From Chalciporus piperatus (lineage: Eukaryota; Basidiomycota; Agaricomycetes; Boletales; Boletaceae): DNA of 64,000 nucleotides. Shown here in pieces: positions 60,195-64,000 of the stretch. The stretch lies in NCBI GenBank assembly GCA_038093975.1, contig JBBPTG010000115.1:16543-80542 (forward strand), read 5' to 3'. The translations under genes and the position numbers were made by a program. Numbering within the stretch: position 1 is the first letter of the stretch; each line of letters begins with the position of its first letter. The notes under the pieces were generated by a model that saw only the letters and a program-made list of their open reading frames with translations, made no database searches and was not told where the DNA came from.

Positions 60195-60820
60195 GATGGC
60201 ATAAATCCAAAGGCTGAGGCCATCAGGCCATCCCGCCTGTATACTTCCAGGGATATGGTCTAGATCGAGGTGCGGAAAAATGCGCTTTTTGAGTGTCGTG
60301 CATGACGAGATCCCCTCGGGCAACGTCAATTATTTCACCACGGGAGTCACAAGGTATATCGTATCGAAAGCTGGAGCGGAGAGAGCGGTCATTAGATCAT
60401 CCTGTGGGCCCCTGAGATATTGATGAAGGAGGTCTTTCCAGATCGTACATATGTGGAAGATTGAGCATAGGGATTCAAGTAAATTCCGGGGAGGCATGTA
60501 TGATGACTTCCAATATACTATGTGCGTACTCGTACCAGAGGGAGCATTTGGGGGGTTGAGTGGAGGGAGAGAAGCGAAGGAACAACCCCGTCTTGATGTA
60601 GGGCAAAAACGAGCGCGAGCGCTGTATTGAATATGACCCAACTAGCCTTGGGGGCTGATACGGTCATGCTTCGGTTCCTGAAGACCAGAAGTTAGTAACT
60701 TACCCACTCGGAAGAGCTTGCCTGGGTGGCGACTTTGCCGTGGCCGCCAGTACCACAATGATATCGGGAGAACTAGCGCATCAAAAACCTCGGCTCCTGG
60801 ACAGACAAAGATGACAATGA
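60195..60820 (-). pseudogene. GPI mannosyltransferase (SMP3/PIG-Z-like) relic
   Basis: Minus-strand pieces of a GT22-family ER mannosyltransferase. At about 60800 a CAG acceptor is followed by EPRFLM, the family's (HQ)EPRFL motif, and then at once a stop; shifted by one base, ALVLPISLWYW continues. Further on come SWVIFNTALALVFALHQDGVVPSLLS, in yet another frame IVYWKSSYMPPRNLL and IYLVTPVV, an in-frame stop, and KKRIFPHLDLDHIPGS. The order is that of the C-terminal part of Smp3/PIG-Z. The frameshifts cannot all be removed by introns, and the catalytic N-terminal part is not seen. Confidence 0.65.
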
Positions 60821-61185
60821 GACTACTACTATTTGGATAGCTGCGACAACAATGAGTTTGGGACGTTAACTGAGCGGGAGAAGACATACTCTGTCTGAAA
60901 ACATCTGTCTCGAAATGTACTCTTCGAGTACTACTAGGGCGCCTAGGGGTCAACTTCGCTACAGAACGCAACCAAGTAGCGGTCGAACAGGCTTGTCTGC
61001 CATGATTTTGTTGTCCCAGCAGTTATAGTAATCACGCGTTGGAAAGTAAACTGCTTCACAGCCCGCTCGTTCACATAGTCCTCACTGGACAACCACAATA
61101 CTAGTTGGCAGCACCGCCACAGAGGCTGTTCCTTTCATGGTACATCCTCCGCATTAGTCAGCGTCACACCAAGACATCAACCACC
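60821..61185. other. Intergenic upstream of CWC21
   Basis: Holds the CWC21 promoter; any older 5' part of the neighbouring pseudogene is not recognisable here. Confidence 0.4.
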
Positions 61186-62587
61186 ATGTACAACGGTATC
61201 GGGTTGACCACTCCTCGTGGAAGGTACGTCTAAACATCCTCTATCTTTCCCAAAATCGATCTTCTTTGACTTCGCATTTTTAACGTCTTATTTTTTTCTT
61301 CTTCTCTTCCCCCAACACCAGCGGCACGAATGGCTACGTCCAACGCAACTTGTCCGTCCTACGGACACACGAAACAGCCGCCGACCGCGCTGCGGCGTGG
61401 GACGTCGCTCCTCCCAAACACAGAGAGCCCGATGCGGCCATTTTGGAGCATGAACGGAAGCGAAAGGTGGAAGTCAAATGTTTGGAATTGCAGCTGAAAC
61501 TCGAAGACGAAGGGTACGTCTCCCTCCTTTCTCTCTCTCTCTCTGTCACCCATCCAACGACACCACTCACCCGCGTTACAGTCTCGAAGAAGCTGAAATC
61601 GAAGCCAAAGTTGCTGAACTCCGCACGTCCCTTCTCACGGACCTTGCTTCTCTCACCTCGTCCGCCAAATCTCTCAAGCCATCGGACACTCATGAACTCG
61701 CAGCAGCAAAAAAGACAGAACTTGACAAGATGGCACGTGCGCTTGGTACACGACGCGATTACACAGAGGGCGACGCCTTTGACCGCGAGAAACAGGAAGA
61801 GTTGAGGCGCGTGAAACTGGTGGAGCGGGAGGAGAGGGGGCGGAGACGGGAGGAGGACCGTAAGAAGATGCAGGAACAACGCGAGAAGTGGCAGGCGGAT
61901 AAACGTGAACGGGATCGGTTGCGGAGGAGGGAGGAGGATAGGATCAGGAGGGAGCGCGAGGCGGAGCGGGACAGGGACAGAGACAGAGAGCCAGACAGAA
62001 ACAGAAACAGAGAACCAGACAGAGACAGAGACAGAGACAGAGACAGAGACAGAGACAGAGACCGGGAAAGAGAGGCAGACCGTGAGCGAGACCGGGACAA
62101 AAAACGAATTTCCCCCCCACCCCCTCCACCGAACAGGCCAAGGGAACCTGAACGACCTGGACGGGAACGTGAACCGTACAGAAGGTCATCACCCCCTCGC
62201 CGTCGCCCGCAGTCGTATGAGCGACCACGATCTCCCTCGAGGTCACCATCGAGGTCACCTGCTCCCCCGCATCGTCGCCCTCGTTCGCCCGCATTCTCTA
62301 GTCGGCGCTCGCCTCCCCTTCGTCGCGCCCGTGATCGTTCTGAATCACCCCCTCGACGTCGCTCACACTCTCCATCCCCACGACGCGGACGTGACAGGAG
62401 CGAGTCTCCTCGTGATGACCGCTCTCCGCCACCACGCAGCAATGACAGTCAAAACGACAGGAGAGGACGGGATGTTTCAATGTCGCCGAAGCCAACTAGG
62501 CGTGGTGCTCGCTCACGCTCGTCGTCTGCTGGGTCCTCGATGTCGGTCAGCACAAACAACAGTCGCTCGGGCGGTCGAAGCGATTAA
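61186..62587 (+). CDS. CWC21: Pre-mRNA splicing factor CWC21/SRRM2-like, 411 aa
   Basis: Component of the spliceosome near the catalytic centre; binds Prp8 and Snu114 through its N-terminal cwf21 region. Exons: 61186-61223, 61322-61513 and 61582-62587 (1236 nt). It begins [20 protein letters not shown], the near-invariant start of Cwc21 and SRRM2. Residues 30-60 have the PDAAILEHERKRKVEVKCLEL cwf21 box. A coiled coil and a long RD/RE-rich helix follow (RDRDRDRDRD run coded by a GAGACA microsatellite), then an SR-type tail with many RS, SP and RR pairs. It is much longer than yeast Cwc21 (135 aa), so it stands between yeast Cwc21 and animal SRRM2. Confidence 0.93.
61970..62075 (+). repeat. GAGACA microsatellite coding Asp-Arg repeats
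   Basis: Runs of GACAGA hexamers inside CWC21, with the longest perfect stretch at about 62018-62060. They code alternating Asp and Arg (and some Asn, Pro and Glu). Period six keeps the frame when copies are gained or lost. Confidence 0.85.
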
Positions 62588-62979
62588 AAGGTTGTCGTTC
62601 GACAGTCTGCGATTCCAGTTTATGCTTCATCATTCTGATCGGTTTCTGCTATATGTACTCTGTGAAACTGCAGGCTATGTACTGATGTGTTCGGTTTCGC
62701 TATGTCAATGTTAACTGTTCCTTCCTGGATATGTTGTACATTAAAAACCGAGAAAACGTGTGCCACCCCCGATATGAAAGTGATGCGCTCAACGGCAGGA
62801 TACCAGGAAGACAGCAAAAGTTAGAAGCAAGTAGTCCAAGTCAGGACTCAGCGTAGACTACTATTACTAAAAAAAGACCCTTTGGCAACCAAGATCAGAA
62901 ACAGGGACCACTGTCGAATGTCGTGCCAATCTCTTCGTCTCCCGTCGATACCCGATAATCTCAACCTGAACTTGACGAA
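62588..62979. other. Intergenic: CWC21 3' UTR and F-box gene promoter
   Basis: This 392-bp gap has no supportable gene. Confidence 0.4.
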
Positions 62980-63971
62980 ATGGAGGATTTGGCTTGTGCG
63001 AAACATCCCACACCCCAGCCTACTCTCCCAGATGAACTTGTCTATCACATCTTGCGTTATTGCCGCGGCATGAGCCCCCGCGAGCTCATCCGATTGCGTC
63101 TTGTGAGTCTATAAGTTTCAACCCGTACATCACGTCGCCGATTTTCACTCTGGCCTGGACTCTTCCACACGATTTGCCAAAAAAAACACCTGGGTCTTGC
63201 CGCCCTTCTTGATTACATCCCCCTACTCCAAATGATTACCCTTAGCTCCTCTCTGATGTTCCTCGTTCTAGGTCTCAAAGCAATTTCGCGATGTTGCTCG
63301 CGATACCCAGCTGTGGAAGGCGTGGTACGCCACCGCTCCGTTGCCCCGTCCACCTGGGCCGTTCTCGTGGCAGTCCACTCGGTCTCTTGAACGCATTTTG
63401 GTTCATTCAGAGCGCTTATCCCGTACATGGGCCTCACAGCCCCTCAAAGTTGTTTCAATCACTCAAGGTCCACGTTACAAGCCAACATACACACCCAAAA
63501 TTCTCTTCGGAAGGTTGTTCATTTGGTCGGGAGAGAACCAAGTTTTTGCCGAAGATCTGGAAGTTGGTTCCCGTCAAATGATTTGGGAGACCGACCAACG
63601 AATACGTTCATTCTCAATCTTCTCAATGGGTTTCCCCGATGCACTCCGAGTTTATCTTTCTGTATCCTGCAGCGATGAATTAGAGCCTGAGGGGCGACGA
63701 CAAATGTACGTGCATCCATTGTTCTGTTCTGCTGCTAGTTTTCACCAATCTCTTCTCTAGCAAACTTGTAGTGTTTTCCTTGCAGGACGAAACCAGCTCA
63801 TTCGGACCCGTAATCCACGAGATGGACCTCCCGACAGATGTCACTGGTGTCGCCACCTGCCAGTCACTTCTATATTTTTCGTGTATTCCCGAATACTGGC
63901 TTCGCGGCGTGGTTGTCGACCCGTGGACGTATACCGCATACCAGTTTCCACCATTTAATAGCAATCTAATG
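62980..63971 (+). CDS. F-box protein, 5' part (3' end outside window)
   Basis: Probable SCF substrate receptor. Exons: 62980-63102, 63272-63705 and 63761-63971, followed by a GTGAGT donor at 63972, so more exons lie beyond the edge. Residues 15-70 form an F-box: PTLPDELVYHILRYC, SPRELIRLRLVSKQFRDVARDTQLWKAWY. The rest (VSITQGPRYKPTY, GRLFIWSGENQVFAEDLEVG, VVFSLQDE) reads as beta strands, possibly a propeller-like domain, as in many mushroom F-box proteins without LRRs. The target is unknown. Confidence 0.82.
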
Positions 63972-64000
63972 GTGAGTAGCAAATACTGATGAATCTCAAT

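Noticed and set aside
61759..62442. Minus-strand frame rich in SLSLSLS and RGGG
   Set aside because: Antisense of the Arg/Asp and SR-rich part of CWC21, a usual artefact of such repeats.

Overview
The window is nuclear DNA of a filamentous basidiomycete, most likely a mushroom-forming agaricomycete. Genes are dense and carry many short introns of about 45-70 nt with GT..AG ends and CTAAY-like branch points. The content also fits: a class I hydrophobin, a beta-trefoil protease inhibitor of a mushroom family, AIG1-like GTPases, F-box proteins and WD40 proteins of mushroom type. No rRNA, tRNA, CRISPR or bacterial gene was seen. I rebuilt exon structures by hand; for most genes the exon sums are multiples of three and the protein stays open from start to stop.

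Layout. 1-19.4 kb: the 3' end of a Fus3/Kss1-type MAP kinase gene (+); two AIG1-like GTPases transcribed away from each other; SEC2 (-), the Rab exchange factor of polarised secretion; CAB2 (-), coenzyme A synthesis; SKT5/CHS4 (-), the chitin synthase activator; and a second complete Fus3/Kss1-type kinase (-) that faces the first. 19.6-27.6 kb: a large PHD-like/chromodomain protein (+) with an 8-nt microexon, the SNARE SEC20 (+) and an I66-type protease inhibitor (-). 28.8-35 kb: an F-box/LRR-like protein (+) and a CSC1/OSCA-type channel (-) whose start codon is split by an intron. 35-42 kb: an accessory stretch with a decayed pogo/Tc1-mariner element (TIRs, TA duplication, transposase relic), a secreted cysteine-rich repeat precursor made of near-identical exons, and a WD40 protein. 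43-48.5 kb: a sugar-phosphate/nucleotide-sugar-type transporter (-), LSM8 (+) and a DUF155/RMD1-like protein (-). 48.5-54 kb: duplicated debris made of a WD40 fragment, a second intact WD40 paralogue and two broken lysophospholipase tails. 54-64 kb: an ELYS-domain nuclear pore protein (+), CMC4 (-), a hydrophobin with a long pentapeptide-repeat front (-), a GPI-mannosyltransferase pseudogene (-), the splicing factor CWC21 (+) and the start of an F-box protein (+).

The most striking item is the gene at 37980-38939 (-). It has a signal peptide, six copies of a four-cysteine peptide separated by dibasic RR sites, and one repeat unit per symmetrical 0-0 exon, with introns copied along with the exons. 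It looks like a Kex2-processed multi-peptide precursor whose copy number can change by exon skipping or unequal crossing-over. I recognise no family for it.

Several genes act in growth of the hyphal tip and wall: SEC2 (vesicle delivery), SEC20 (Golgi-ER retrieval), SKT5 (chitin synthase III), the MAP kinases (mating and filamentation signalling) and the hydrophobin (aerial surface coat). They are not arranged as a cluster with a common job.
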